Below are positions 24,382 to 33,279 of a stretch of 39,983 bases of DNA, in pieces. A program made the position numbers and the translations under genes. Position 1 is the stretch's first letter; every line of letters begins with the position of its first letter. This DNA is from an uncultured Oscillospiraceae bacterium (GTDB lineage: Bacteria; Bacillota; Clostridia; Oscillospirales; Oscillospiraceae). The notes under the pieces are model-generated. The model was not told the DNA's origin. It ran no database searches and saw only the letters and a list, made by a program, of their open reading frames with translations. The stretch lies in contig CAKTPP010000015.1 of assembly GCA_934591895.1 (NCBI GenBank), positions 1 through 39,983 of the forward strand. Reading direction: 5' to 3'.

Positions 24382-25578
24382 TTGAAAGATCTGAAGCATC
24401 TGATCTACTTTGAAAACCTTCTGGAAGACGCCAACAACGAGTTGGTTCGGCAGGCTCAGGCGGACGGCAGCATCGTCCTCGGCTACACCTGCTATCACAT
24501 TCCGGAGGTCCTCCTCAACGTAGACAACTGCATCTCTGTGCGACTCAGAGCTCCCAAGACCGGTTCGCTGGATATCTCGACGTACTACATGTCCAACTAT
24601 ACCTGTGACTACGCGCGTGCGCTCGTCGAGCGTGCGATCGAGGGCGGCTATCAGTTCCTGGATGCGCTGATCGGTGTGGATGCCTGCTCGGCCATGAACC
24701 GCTCCATGGAGCACTTCGAGGTCCTGAAGGTCAACAGCAAGGAGAAGTTCTTTGTCACGCATACCGACATGCCGCTCAAGGTGACCGATTACTACATCGA
24801 TGCCTACACCACGCAGATGCGCGAGCACGTGCTCAACCGTCTGACCGAGACCTTCGGCGTTGACACCTCTGACGAGGCGCTGCGCAAGGCGGTCGCCGAG
24901 CACAACGAGGTCTGCAAGATCATCAGCGAGATCGCTGAGATGCGCAAGCTCGACAACCCGATCATCACGGGCTACGAGTTCCACATCCTCAACCTCGTGA
25001 GCTACACCTGCCCGAAGGCGCTCATCCTGCCCTACCTGCGCGAGACGCTCGCCGAGCTCAAAAAGCGCAAGCCGGACGCCAAGAACCCGTACCGTGCCCG
25101 TGTCGCCATCGTCGGCAGCGAGATCGACGATCCCAGCCTGACGAAGCTCATTGAGGGCTGCGGCGCGCTCATCGTGTCCGACCGTTTCTGCTTCGGCAGC
25201 ACGCCGGGCCGCGAGGTCATCGAGCTCAACGACGAGGAAGACGTCCTGCGTCAGATCTGCCGCCACTACATCGAGACCAGCGAGTGCGCTCGCTACATCT
25301 CCAACGAGAAGGTGCAGCAGCGCCGCGAGACGGCTGACCGTCTGGCGCGCGAGTACAAGGCGGACGGCATCATCTACGAGCAGATGAAGTACTGCGACTA
25401 CTGGGGCTTCGAGCGTGCTCTGGCGAGCTACGTGCTCAACACCGAGTACGGCTGGCCGGTCCTGAGTATCGACCGTGTGTACAACAACGGCTACTCGGGT
25501 CAGCTCCGCACGCGTGTTCAGGCGTTTGTGGAGAGCCTGGAGATCAAGAAGATCCAGAGAGAAAGGGGTGCCAAGTAA
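24382..25578 (+). CDS. 2-hydroxyacyl-CoA dehydratase-family subunit (HgdA/BcrC-like)
   Basis: A 398-aa subunit of an ATP-activated [4Fe-4S] radical dehydratase or reductase of the HgdAB/HadBC/BCR superfamily. Candidate cluster cysteines sit in the expected places: GYTCYHIPEVLL (early), NYTCDYARAL, GVDACSAMNRS and KYCDYWGFE. The C-terminal half has the expected alternating Rossmann-like pattern (VAIVGSEIDD, DRFCFGS). The start is a TTG at 24382 with AGGAAGGAAGGGG upstream. Its stop overlaps the next start by one base. The substrate is unknown: no CoA-transferase, acyl-CoA dehydrogenase or ETF gene is adjacent. Confidence 0.85.
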   Translation: MKDLKHLIYFENLLEDANNELVRQAQADGSIVLGYTCYHIPEVLLNVDNCISVRLRAPKTGSLDISTYYMSNYTCDYARALVERAIEGGYQFLDALIGVDACSAMNRSMEHFEVLKVNSKEKFFVTHTDMPLKVTDYYIDAYTTQMREHVLNRLTETFGVDTSDEALRKAVAEHNEVCKIISEIAEMRKLDNPIITGYEFHILNLVSYTCPKALILPYLRETLAELKKRKPDAKNPYRARVAIVGSEIDDPSLTKLIEGCGALIVSDRFCFGSTPGREVIELNDEEDVLRQICRHYIETSECARYISNEKVQQRRETADRLAREYKADGIIYEQMKYCDYWGFERALASYVLNTEYGWPVLSIDRVYNNGYSGQLRTRVQAFVESLEIKKIQRERGAK

Positions 25579-27362
25579 TGGGCAAGGTGAAATATCCCAA
25601 TCCGAAATTCTTCAAAGCAAAAGACAATATGGACTGGGCCGCTCAGGCGGAGAACCTGAAACTGGTCGGTGGCATCTTCTGGGACATGTTCAAGGAGACC
25701 GACTGGAAAAAGTTCGGTGAGGGCTGGAAGAACATCCTCGTTTCCGACCGTGACCGTATCAAGGAAGAGTACAAGGCTTTCGCAGCCGCCTCCGCGAAGG
25801 ATAAGATCGACCTCATCCTCCACGGTGAGCGTCACCTCGGCCGCCTGTATCGTGACGGCGCCATGTGCACCGTGCGCCGTGAGTGGCGCGGCATCAAGGA
25901 CACGGCCTATGACTTCTATGAATGGGCCCGTCTGTGGGTCATGCTGCTCATGTCCTTCTCCAAGGACCTGATCCCGGCTCTGAACCAGACGCTGTACTAT
26001 CGCTGGATGGTGTCCTACTTCTGCTGCCACAGCTTCATGGATAAGAACATCCTCGGCCTGCGCGGCTCCAACCTGCGCATGAGCCACGAGCTTACCTACT
26101 GCATCTACCGCTACGTCGCCGAGAACCTTGTCATTCTTGCCAAGGGCGATAAGCGCAACGGCAACTGCGACGAGCTCAACAGCAAGCTTGTTCTGATCGA
26201 CGAGATGACCATGGCGCAGATCATGGCCGGCTTCCCGACCCTGTACGGCATCCCGCACCAGCTGCTGCCGGTGTTCCTGGTCTCCGAGATCGACCAGCTC
26301 ACCTGCATCCCGTACATCGACGCCGTCGAGTCCTTCGGTCTCCCGGCCGATACCTGCCCGGTTCCGACGTCCGAGTGCGGCGCGCTCGTCATCGACGCTC
26401 TGCCGCATCTGGGCAGCTGCTATATCTCCAGCTCCATGCCGTGCGACGGTTCCGTCATGGCGTCGAGCTACTTTGGCCGCCGCTTCCCCGATATCCCGGT
26501 GCATCACCTGTGCTTCCCCGTCCGCTACGAGGACGAGCTGACGCTCGACGCCGCTGTCGAAGACGTCAAGGAGTGCATCCACTTCATCGAGAATCAGACC
26601 GGTGAGAAGTGGAGCTGGGATGCTTACTTCACCGCAATTAAGCGCTTCAACATCGAGACCGACTACGAGCTGCAGAAGTGGGAGATCAACAAGACCGCTT
26701 ACCCGCAGCTGATCGGCCCGAGCTACGAGCTGTTCCGCAAGTGGTGCTACGAGATGGACGGCGGCCTCGATCCGCGTACCATCAAGTCCTGCGAGAAGGT
26801 CAACAAGATCCTCCTCAAGGGCTACAAGAACAAGGAGCAGGCCTGGCGCAACAAGATGCGCTACCGCGCCATCACCTGGAGCTGCCCCCCGCACTACTAC
26901 GCCAACTTCTCCAACTGGCTGGCCAACAGCTGGGGCATCAACGTTGTCGTTGAGATGGAGTCTCTGAACTTCACCAAGCACCTCAACACCTCCGATGAGA
27001 CCGAGGCGCTGCGCGACATGGCTCGCCTGTACGAGCGCATGGTCATGCGCCGCCACACCAACGGCGGTTACCACAACGTCGTCACCGAGCTGTGGCGTCA
27101 GTGCGAGGCTTGGAACACGGGCATCGTCATCATGTGGCAGCACGTCGCGTGCAAGAACATGGCTACCGTTCAGGGTCTGCTCGACGAGCAGGGCCGCGAG
27201 CTGGGTCTGCACCTGATCTGGATCCCGCACGACCTGATGGATCCGCGTACTGTTTCGCGCCGCACCATGCGCGACACGGTCTCGAGCTATATGGACACCG
27301 TCATGCACGCCACCCCGGTCGACGAGAGCCTGCTCGACTTCGCGGACGATGTCTGCATGTAA
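25578..27362 (+). CDS. Large 2-hydroxyacyl-CoA dehydratase-family subunit, 594 aa
   Basis: The partner subunit is unusually long: about 600 aa against 380-480 in characterised HgdA/HgdB or BcrB/BcrC. A helical N-terminal region of about 200 residues of unknown role precedes a recognisable core beginning near DEMTMAQIMAGFPTLYG. Cysteines occur in GLPADTCPVPTSECGA, SMPCDGSVMASSYF, RQCEAWNTG and WQHVACKN, consistent with cluster binding and the superfamily C-terminal fold. Lysine is almost always AAG, suggesting high expression. It could be a dehydratase, a reductase of the benzoyl-CoA type or a double-cubane-cluster relative; sequence alone does not decide. Confidence 0.8.
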   Translation: MGKVKYPNPKFFKAKDNMDWAAQAENLKLVGGIFWDMFKETDWKKFGEGWKNILVSDRDRIKEEYKAFAAASAKDKIDLILHGERHLGRLYRDGAMCTVRREWRGIKDTAYDFYEWARLWVMLLMSFSKDLIPALNQTLYYRWMVSYFCCHSFMDKNILGLRGSNLRMSHELTYCIYRYVAENLVILAKGDKRNGNCDELNSKLVLIDEMTMAQIMAGFPTLYGIPHQLLPVFLVSEIDQLTCIPYIDAVESFGLPADTCPVPTSECGALVIDALPHLGSCYISSSMPCDGSVMASSYFGRRFPDIPVHHLCFPVRYEDELTLDAAVEDVKECIHFIENQTGEKWSWDAYFTAIKRFNIETDYELQKWEINKTAYPQLIGPSYELFRKWCYEMDGGLDPRTIKSCEKVNKILLKGYKNKEQAWRNKMRYRAITWSCPPHYYANFSNWLANSWGINVVVEMESLNFTKHLNTSDETEALRDMARLYERMVMRRHTNGGYHNVVTELWRQCEAWNTGIVIMWQHVACKNMATVQGLLDEQGRELGLHLIWIPHDLMDPRTVSRRTMRDTVSSYMDTVMHATPVDESLLDFADDVCM

Positions 27363-27397
27363 ACGTTTTTTGAATTGAAGGAAAGGACTTAAATACT

Positions 27398-28192
27398 ATG
27401 AAATATTTTGGCGGATGCGACGTAGGTTCCACCTACACGAAGGCAGTCATTCTCGACGAGAACGGCAAAATGTGCGCCGACACCACGATTCGCAGCAAGA
27501 TCAACGCTGAGCAGTCCGCGATCGCGGCGATGGAAGAGGTCTGCGGCAAGGTCGGTCTGAAGGACTCCAAGGATCTTGCTTACCTGATCGGCACCGGCTA
27601 CGGCCGCAACAAGGTCCCGTTCGCTGACGAGAACATCTCCGAGATCTCCTGCCACGCCATGGGCGTGCACGTCACCAACCCCGAGGTCCGCGCCATCATC
27701 GACATCGGCGGCCAGGACGTCAAGGGCATCAGCATCGACACCGACGGCACGGTCAAGAGCTTTGCCATGAACGACAAGTGCTCCGCCGGCACCGGCCGTT
27801 TCTTCGAGGCCATGGCCCGCTCCTTCGAGCTGAGCCTGCCCGAGTTCTCGAACCTGTCCCTGTCTGCGAAGAACGTCATCCCCATCACCGCACAGTGCAC
27901 CGTTTTCGCTGAGTCCGAAGTCATCACCCTCGTGGGCGAAGGCAAGCCGACCGACGAGATCGCCGCCGGCATCGAGATGGCAGTTGCCAAGCGCTGCTTC
28001 GTCATGGCCAAGAAGGCCGGCGCCACCGACAGCATCACGCTGACGGGCGGCTGCGCGAAGAACGCCGGCCTGAAGCAGGCCATCGAGCACGTGCTGAAGT
28101 TCAAAGTCGTCGATCTGAAGACCGACCCGCAGCTCATGGGCGCTCTGGGCGCTGCCGAGTATGCCCGTCAGAAGGGTCTTGCCAAGAAGTAA
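27398..28192 (+). CDS. ATPase activator of 2-hydroxyacyl-CoA dehydratase (HgdC/BcrA type)
   Basis: A 264-aa ASKHA-fold ATPase that injects a high-energy electron into the partner dehydratase through a [4Fe-4S] cluster bridged across a homodimer. It starts with the phosphate-1 motif GCDVGSTYTKAVILD, has IDIGGQDVKGI, and the two cluster cysteines Cys128 (NDKCSAGTGRF) and Cys167 (TAQCTVFAESEV). The helix-cluster-helix signature between them and the adenosine motif TLTGGCAKNAGL are intact. Length matches HgdC. It follows the two subunits, whereas in many clusters it precedes them. Confidence 0.93.
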   Translation: MKYFGGCDVGSTYTKAVILDENGKMCADTTIRSKINAEQSAIAAMEEVCGKVGLKDSKDLAYLIGTGYGRNKVPFADENISEISCHAMGVHVTNPEVRAIIDIGGQDVKGISIDTDGTVKSFAMNDKCSAGTGRFFEAMARSFELSLPEFSNLSLSAKNVIPITAQCTVFAESEVITLVGEGKPTDEIAAGIEMAVAKRCFVMAKKAGATDSITLTGGCAKNAGLKQAIEHVLKFKVVDLKTDPQLMGALGAAEYARQKGLAKK

Positions 28193-28219
28193 GCCACCCC
28201 GGCCTGAAAGGAGCAAACT

Positions 28220-28390
28220 ATGAATCCTGTACTTGCAAAAGTCCTGAAGAAGACGTTCGCCACCTCCGCCACCGTCGTCGGTGCGCTGTTCGTGGTGTAC
28301 TTCTGGAATCTGGACCAGAAGCTGATGGGCTGGGTTTACAAGCAGGTCAACACCATGTTTGACCGCAAACCCGTCGACATCAAGTTCTGA
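28220..28390 (+). CDS. 56-aa single-span membrane protein in dehydratase operon
   Basis: A short gene with a clear GAAAGGAG site 6 bases before ATG 28220 and TGA at 28388-28390. The product has a basic N-terminus (LAKVLKKTFA), one hydrophobic helix (TSATVVGALFVVYFW) and a polar tail ending RKPVDIKF. It is 27 bp after the activator gene and before the operon terminator, so it is co-expressed. I do not recognise the family. It might tether the enzyme complex or an electron donor to the membrane; this is speculation. Confidence 0.75.
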   Translation: MNPVLAKVLKKTFATSATVVGALFVVYFWNLDQKLMGWVYKQVNTMFDRKPVDIKF

Positions 28391-28408
28391 GTCATCACCC
28401 CAACAAAG

Positions 28409-28446
28409 AACCGCCGCTTCCTTCCGGAAGCGGCGGTTTTCTTTTG
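28409..28446. terminator. Terminator of the dehydratase operon (bidirectional)
   Basis: A 13-bp stem (28409-28421 with 28426-28438) with loop TTCC is followed by a T-tract (TTTTCTTTT) on the plus strand. On the minus strand CTTTGTT follows, so it may also end the DUF454 transcript. Confidence 0.85.
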
Positions 28447-28503
28447 TGCGTCAAAACGAGCAGCTGCGCCCGGCTTTTCGTTTCGCAATTTGCCTCAGTG
28501 CGC

Positions 28504-28929
28504 TCATGCCTGCGGCGGCTGTGCACCGGCACGGAGCGCTGCCGACTGCGCCTCTGTGATCGTCTTGACACCAAAGGCAAAATAGACGACATGGCACACC
28601 CAGATGACCGCGAGGATCACGCAGGGAACCACAAGCTCCTTGCGCAGCATGAGGAAAAAGCCGACAGCCATCAGCAGCGTTACCGGCACGAGGATGCCGG
28701 CCTTGGTGCGCACCGTCATGCCCTTTTTCTTCACGAAGGAGTCGAGATGTTTTTTGTACATCTGCGTGCCGATGAACCAGTCGTGCAGCCGCTGCGAGGA
28801 GTTGGCAAAGCAAAACACCGTCACGAGAAAAAACGGCACCGTCGGCAGGATCGGCAGCACGATGCCCACGCAGCCGAGCGCAAGACTCAGGCAGCCGATG
28901 ATGAGAAAAATCACTTGTGTGAGTTTCAA
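28504..28929 (-). CDS. YbaN/DUF454 family membrane protein
   Basis: A 141-aa inner-membrane protein with three or four helices and the family signature GCVGIVLPILPTVPFFLVTVFCFANSSQRLHDWFIGTQMYKKHL, where the loop with HDWF and Y is conserved. Function is unknown; homologs often sit with iron or heme genes, which fits the operon here. The start is TTG 28929, six bases after GGAGG. Last gene of the DtxR-ABC-ABC-DUF454 run, 17 bp after the second ABC gene. Confidence 0.85.
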   Translation of the reverse strand: MKLTQVIFLIIGCLSLALGCVGIVLPILPTVPFFLVTVFCFANSSQRLHDWFIGTQMYKKHLDSFVKKKGMTVRTKAGILVPVTLLMAVGFFLMLRKELVVPCVILAVIWVCHVVYFAFGVKTITEAQSAALRAGAQPPQA

Positions 28930-28946
28930 TTCAGACCTCCTTGGAA

Positions 28947-30605
28947 TCAGCTCATACGGCCGTTTTCGACCGAATAGACCATATCGGCGATGCGCATCGT
29001 CGATGCGCGGTGCGATACGAGCACGACTGTCCTGCCCGCACGCTCCTCGCGCAGGGCGCGCAGGATGACCGCCTCGTTGAGGCTGTCGAGATTGCTCGTC
29101 GGCTCGTCAAGCAGCAGGAAAGGCGCGTCGTGCAGGAACGCACGGGCAAGCCCCAGCCGCTGCCGTTCGCCGCCGGAGAGCGTGTCGCCAAGCTCGCCGA
29201 CCGGCGTGTCATACCCCTGCGGCAGGGTGCAGATGAAATCATGCACCGCCGCCTTGCGGCAGGCCGCCTCGATCTCGGCGTCGGTCGCGTCGGGGCGCGC
29301 AATGCGCAGATTGCTGCGAATGCTGTCGTGGAACAGGTGCGTGTCCTGCGTGACAAAGCTCTCGAGCGCGCGCAGATTTGCAGTGTTGACGGACGAAATG
29401 TCTGTGCCCGAAATGTGCACGCTCCCCTGCTGCACGACCCAGAAGCGCATGAGCAGCTTCAGCAGCGTGGATTTGCCGCTGCCGCTGCGGCCGACAATGC
29501 CGACGATCGCATGCTCCGGCACCGTGACGGACACATCGGAGAGCACCGTCTCCTCGCCATACGAGAATGTGACGTGCTGCGCGTCCGCGCCGGTGAACGC
29601 GATGTCCGGCTGCCCGGTCACTTCGGCGACGGCGGGCGTCTCATCGAGGATATCCAGCACGCGGTTGCCGGCGGCAAAGGTGCTCTGCAGCGTGCTGCCG
29701 AGATTCGCCAGCGCGACCACGGGACCAAACGACGAGAAGAGCGCGAGCGTCGGGATGAGCACGCCGTCGAACCCGATCCGTCCGGCGCGGCAGAGCGCCG
29801 CAGCGGCGAAGAGCATCGCCAGATCGAACAGCAGGATGACCGTATTCGCGGCTGCGGCGTTGCGGCCGGAGATCACCTTGAGACGTGCGGCGTCCTGCGC
29901 GAGGGCGCCGGTCTGCGCGTTCATCTGCGCCAGCCGCTGCGCCCCCTGCCCGTACTGCACCGTCTCCGGCAGGCCGCGCAGATTATCGAGCACGAACGCC
30001 GAGAGCGCGCCCGCCTTCGTGCGATAGCGCAGGCCGGCATCCTCGCTGCAGCGCGATGTAACAAGCGGCACAACGACGCCGACCGCAGCATACGCCGCCA
30101 GAGCCAGCAGTCCCAGCACCCAGTGATAGTGCCCGATGAACAGGCTCATGCCGGCGCTGAACAGCAGCGCGATGGCCGCCGGAGAGATCGTGTGCGCATA
30201 AAACACCTCGAGCAGCTCGATGTCCGACGTGATGACCGAAATGAGATCGCCCTTATCGCGTCCCTCAAGCTTGGCCGGACAGAGCCGGCGCAGCGCGCGG
30301 AACACCTGGTCGCGAATGCGCGCCAGGAGCTTGAAGGCGATAAAGTGATTGCATGTCTGCTCTGCATAGCGGAAGGCACCGCGCAGCACCGCAAACACAA
30401 GCACGCACGCAAACACGCCTTTGAGCCCCATCGGTGCCGGAAAATGCAGCAGCCCGAGCAGCGCATAGCCGCCAAAAACCGTGATCAGCGCCGCACAGGC
30501 ATGGCCGAGCAGCCCCATCACGATGGCGAGGAGCATATACCCCACCAACGGCCGGACAAGTCCGATGAGCCTGGCCATAACGGCGAACCCGCTTCTCTGC
30601 TTCAT
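28947..30605 (-). CDS. ABC transporter, fused permease-ATPase, second subunit
   Basis: A 552-aa half-transporter with six predicted helices (about 1-310) and a C-terminal nucleotide-binding domain: Walker A GRSGSGKSTLLK, signature LSGGERQRLGLARAF, Walker B FLLLDEPTSNLD, H-loop SHR. It resembles CydC and the siderophore importers YbtQ/IrtB, which share this fold. Its ATG overlaps the stop of the first subunit (ATGA at 30605-30602), so the two form a heterodimer. Next to a DtxR regulator and a metal operator, a role in iron-siderophore or heme traffic is likelier than CydDC, since no cydAB is present. Confidence 0.85.
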   Translation of the reverse strand: MKQRSGFAVMARLIGLVRPLVGYMLLAIVMGLLGHACAALITVFGGYALLGLLHFPAPMGLKGVFACVLVFAVLRGAFRYAEQTCNHFIAFKLLARIRDQVFRALRRLCPAKLEGRDKGDLISVITSDIELLEVFYAHTISPAAIALLFSAGMSLFIGHYHWVLGLLALAAYAAVGVVVPLVTSRCSEDAGLRYRTKAGALSAFVLDNLRGLPETVQYGQGAQRLAQMNAQTGALAQDAARLKVISGRNAAAANTVILLFDLAMLFAAAALCRAGRIGFDGVLIPTLALFSSFGPVVALANLGSTLQSTFAAGNRVLDILDETPAVAEVTGQPDIAFTGADAQHVTFSYGEETVLSDVSVTVPEHAIVGIVGRSGSGKSTLLKLLMRFWVVQQGSVHISGTDISSVNTANLRALESFVTQDTHLFHDSIRSNLRIARPDATDAEIEAACRKAAVHDFICTLPQGYDTPVGELGDTLSGGERQRLGLARAFLHDAPFLLLDEPTSNLDSLNEAVILRALREERAGRTVVLVSHRASTMRIADMVYSVENGRMS

Positions 30606-32338
30606 AGCGCAGCGCCCTCCTTTGCGTAGTTTTCCAGCGCCTGCTGCGCGTCCCACAGCCGGGCATAGACCCCGCCTGCGCGCAGCAGCGCATCATGCGT
30701 GCCCTGTCCGGCGAGCGCGCCGCCGTCAAGCACATAGATATTGTCCGAAACCGTGACATTCGCAAGTCTGTGCGAAATAAGGATCACCGTCTTGCGCCCG
30801 GCGAGCGCATGGATCTCGGCCATGATATCGTTTTCACTCTCAACGTCAATGTTCGATGTGGCCTCGTCGAAGAGGTACACCGGCGTGTCATGCAGCAGGG
30901 CGCGCGCCAGCGCCAGCCGCTGGCGCTGGCCGCCGGAGAGGTTGCTCCCATGCTCGGTCAGCGGCGTATCCAGCCCCTGCTCCTGCTCGAGGAACGCCGC
31001 AAGCTTCACCTGCCGCAGCACATCCCAGAGCGCTGCGTCCGGTGCATCCGGCCGCGCCATGTGCAGATTTTCGCGCACGGTGCCCTTGAACAGATAGCTC
31101 TGGTGGCTGACATAGGTGATGTGCCGCATGAGGCTGTCCTCGGAAATGTCCGCAAGCGGCACGCCGCCGATCGTGACCGCGCCGGTATAGCCGCGGCTGC
31201 GCCCCATGAGGATGGACGCGATCGTGGACTTGCCGCAGCCGGACGCGCCGACGATCGACGTGAACGAGCCGGCCGGGAACGCGAGATCGAGTCCGTGCAG
31301 GATCTCCCGCTGCGGGGTGTAGGAAAAGTGCAGGTCCTGGCAGACGATATCCCCGTCCGGACAGGTCCGGGCGCGCACCGGCGACTCCGGCAGATCGAGC
31401 AGGCGAAAGATCTTGTCGCTCGCCGCCATGCCGTTCATCGCGATATGGAAAAACGATCCGAGCTGCCGCATGGGAATGAAGAAGTCCGCCGACAGCAGGA
31501 TGATCAGCAGCGCGCCCGAGAGCGCGACATGCCCCGCGCGGTACTGCGTCGCCGCGAGAATAACACCCAGCGCCGCACCGCCATAGGCGATGACGTCCAT
31601 GATCGTGACGGAGTTGAGCTGCATGGTCAGAACCTTCATGGTGATCTTGCGGAATTTCTCCGCTTCCTCGTTCATGACGTCGTTGCGCAGTCCGTCCGCC
31701 TGATAGATCTTCAGCGTGGTCAGCCCCTGGAGGTTTTCCAGAAACGTATCCCCGAGCTTGGTGTACTGCCCCCAGTAGCGCGACAGGAGCTTTTTCGCCC
31801 ACGTCTGCACCGCCGCGATGGCTCCCGGAATGAGCGGCACGCACACGAGCAGCACGACCGCCGCCGGTACATTGACAAAGCACAGCACGGCAAAGAGCGT
31901 CACCGGAGCAAGCATGGCATAGAAAAACTGCGGCAGATAAGCGCCGAAATACGTCTCGAGCTGATCCACGCCCTCGACCGCGACCTGCACGACCTCCGCC
32001 GTGGAGACCCGCTCGGAATACGACGCGCCGAGGCGCAGCAGCTTTTCGTAGATCTGCGTGCGCAGCGTTTTTTTCACCGCGCGCGACGACAGATCGCTCA
32101 TGCGCGCGGCGCCGGTCGTACACAGCCAGCGAATGAGCACGGCCGCGGCCGCAACCGCCGCCGTCGTCAGCAGCCGTGCGCTCGAGGCGGGGTCTGTCAG
32201 GAGCGAAGCAAGCAGCGACGCAACGCTCATCATCATGGCGACATTCGCCACGAGGCCGCACCACTGCAGCGCCACGTTCGCGGCAATGTATTTTTTGCTC
32301 TCCGGCACCGTGCCGATCAGGTGCTTGTCGATCATCAT
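30602..32338 (-). CDS. ABC transporter, fused permease-ATPase, first subunit
   Basis: A 578-aa partner half-transporter: six helices, then Walker A GASGCGKSTIASIL, signature LSGGQRQRLALARAL, Walker B VYLFDEATSNIDVESE and the H-loop SHRLANV. CydD- or YbtP/IrtA-like by architecture. I choose ATG 32338 because GGGAGG lies 8 bases upstream; a GTG three codons earlier is closer to the site. It follows the DtxR-type regulator by about 55 bases in one operon. Confidence 0.85.
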   Translation of the reverse strand: MMIDKHLIGTVPESKKYIAANVALQWCGLVANVAMMMSVASLLASLLTDPASSARLLTTAAVAAAAVLIRWLCTTGAARMSDLSSRAVKKTLRTQIYEKLLRLGASYSERVSTAEVVQVAVEGVDQLETYFGAYLPQFFYAMLAPVTLFAVLCFVNVPAAVVLLVCVPLIPGAIAAVQTWAKKLLSRYWGQYTKLGDTFLENLQGLTTLKIYQADGLRNDVMNEEAEKFRKITMKVLTMQLNSVTIMDVIAYGGAALGVILAATQYRAGHVALSGALLIILLSADFFIPMRQLGSFFHIAMNGMAASDKIFRLLDLPESPVRARTCPDGDIVCQDLHFSYTPQREILHGLDLAFPAGSFTSIVGASGCGKSTIASILMGRSRGYTGAVTIGGVPLADISEDSLMRHITYVSHQSYLFKGTVRENLHMARPDAPDAALWDVLRQVKLAAFLEQEQGLDTPLTEHGSNLSGGQRQRLALARALLHDTPVYLFDEATSNIDVESENDIMAEIHALAGRKTVILISHRLANVTVSDNIYVLDGGALAGQGTHDALLRAGGVYARLWDAQQALENYAKEGAAL

Positions 32339-32392
32339 CGGCGGCACCTCCCATCGGGTACGGCGATGCGGCAGGTGCGCATCGGTATCTGG

Positions 32393-32785
32393 TCAAGCTT
32401 CATTGGTTTGTTCTCCTTCTTGTTCGTTTCCGGGCAGCAGCCGCTGCAGCGCGGCAAAGCTTTCCGGGCTGACCGCATGCTCCAGCTCACAGGCATCGTG
32501 CGCCGAGGTCTTTTCATCCACGCCGAGCGAAGAGAGCATCGTGCGGAAAAACCGGTTGCGCGCGTATGTCGCCTCCGCAATTACCCGTCCGGAGTCCGTC
32601 AGGCGCACCGTATGGTCGGCCATCCGCAGCAGGTATCCCTCCTGCTCGAGCGCCTTGAGCGTGAGCGAGACCGTCGCCCGGGAAACGCCGAGCGCATCAG
32701 CGATGTGCGTCCCGCGCACTTCGCCGCGGCGGGACAAGATGTGGATCGTTTTGAGATAATCCTCTGCGGTTCGTTTCTGCTTCAT
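32393..32785 (-). CDS. DtxR/MntR-family metal-dependent repressor
   Basis: A 130-aa metalloregulator. The winged helix is AEDYLKTIHILSRRGEVRGTHIADALGVSRATVSLTLKALEQEGYL, followed by the dimerisation/metal helix with HDACELEHAVS, matching the MntR/DtxR pattern in which these acidic and His residues bind Mn or Fe. It lacks the SH3-like third domain, as MntR does. GGAG precedes ATG 32785. The C-terminus is Glu/Gln-rich. It may bind the GTTAG-N6-CTAAC sites upstream of its own operon, although the regulator at 34361-35194 is an equally good candidate. Confidence 0.85.
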   Translation of the reverse strand: MKQKRTAEDYLKTIHILSRRGEVRGTHIADALGVSRATVSLTLKALEQEGYLLRMADHTVRLTDSGRVIAEATYARNRFFRTMLSSLGVDEKTSAHDACELEHAVSPESFAALQRLLPGNEQEGEQTNEA

Positions 32786-32805
32786 GTGTGTCTCCTGCCG
32801 GTGCG

Positions 32806-33279
32806 TCAGACCGGTATCACGAAAGGCTTGCCGTCGACCGGCCGAATGGACAGATCCACGTCGTAAACACGCCGGATCAGTTCCGGAGCCATGATCTTCT
32901 CCGGAAGGCCGTGCGCACACACCTGCCCGTCACTCATGGCGACGATCTCATCGCTGTAATGCAGCGACTGGTTGATATCGTGCAGCACCATGACGATCGT
33001 CATGCCAAACTCCTGATTCAGCTGCCGGATCAGGTGCAGGATCTGCAGCTGGTAGCGAATGTCGAGATAGGTCGTCGGCTCGTCGAGAAAGAGGATCTGC
33101 GTGCCCTGCGCGAGCGCCATGGCGATCCAGACGCGCTGCTTCTGTCCGCCGGAGAGCTCTGCGACCGGCTTATCACGGTACTTGTCCATGTGCGTGATCT
33201 CCAGCGCCCAGCGGATCTTTTCGGCGTCCGCCTCCGGGTCTATCGACAGGCCGCGGATGTGAAAAACGTTATCCGACAT
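32806..33279 (-). pseudogene. FecE-type siderophore ABC ATPase, internal deletion
   Basis: A 157-aa remnant of an iron-siderophore ATPase that is normally about 260 aa. Residues 1-13 (MSDNVFHIRGLSI) look like the true N-terminal strand. The sequence then jumps directly to the helical subdomain (DPEADAEKIRWALEITHM), so about 100 residues with Walker A and the Q-loop are missing in frame. The signature LSGGQKQR, Walker B ILFLDEPTTYLD and H-loop VLHD are intact. It cannot bind ATP normally and is probably non-functional. Its ATG overlaps the stop of the permease fragment at 33269. Confidence 0.85.

Noticed and set aside
25518..27308. Long minus-strand open frame opposite the large dehydratase subunit
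   Set aside because: It is an antisense shadow caused by strong GC-biased codon use; it has no ribosome-binding site, and the plus strand encodes clear family motifs.
28941..32866. Long plus-strand open frames (about 560 and 720 codons) opposite the two ABC genes
   Set aside because: The minus strand carries complete Walker, signature and H-loop motifs; the plus-strand translations are Arg/His-rich and lack domains.
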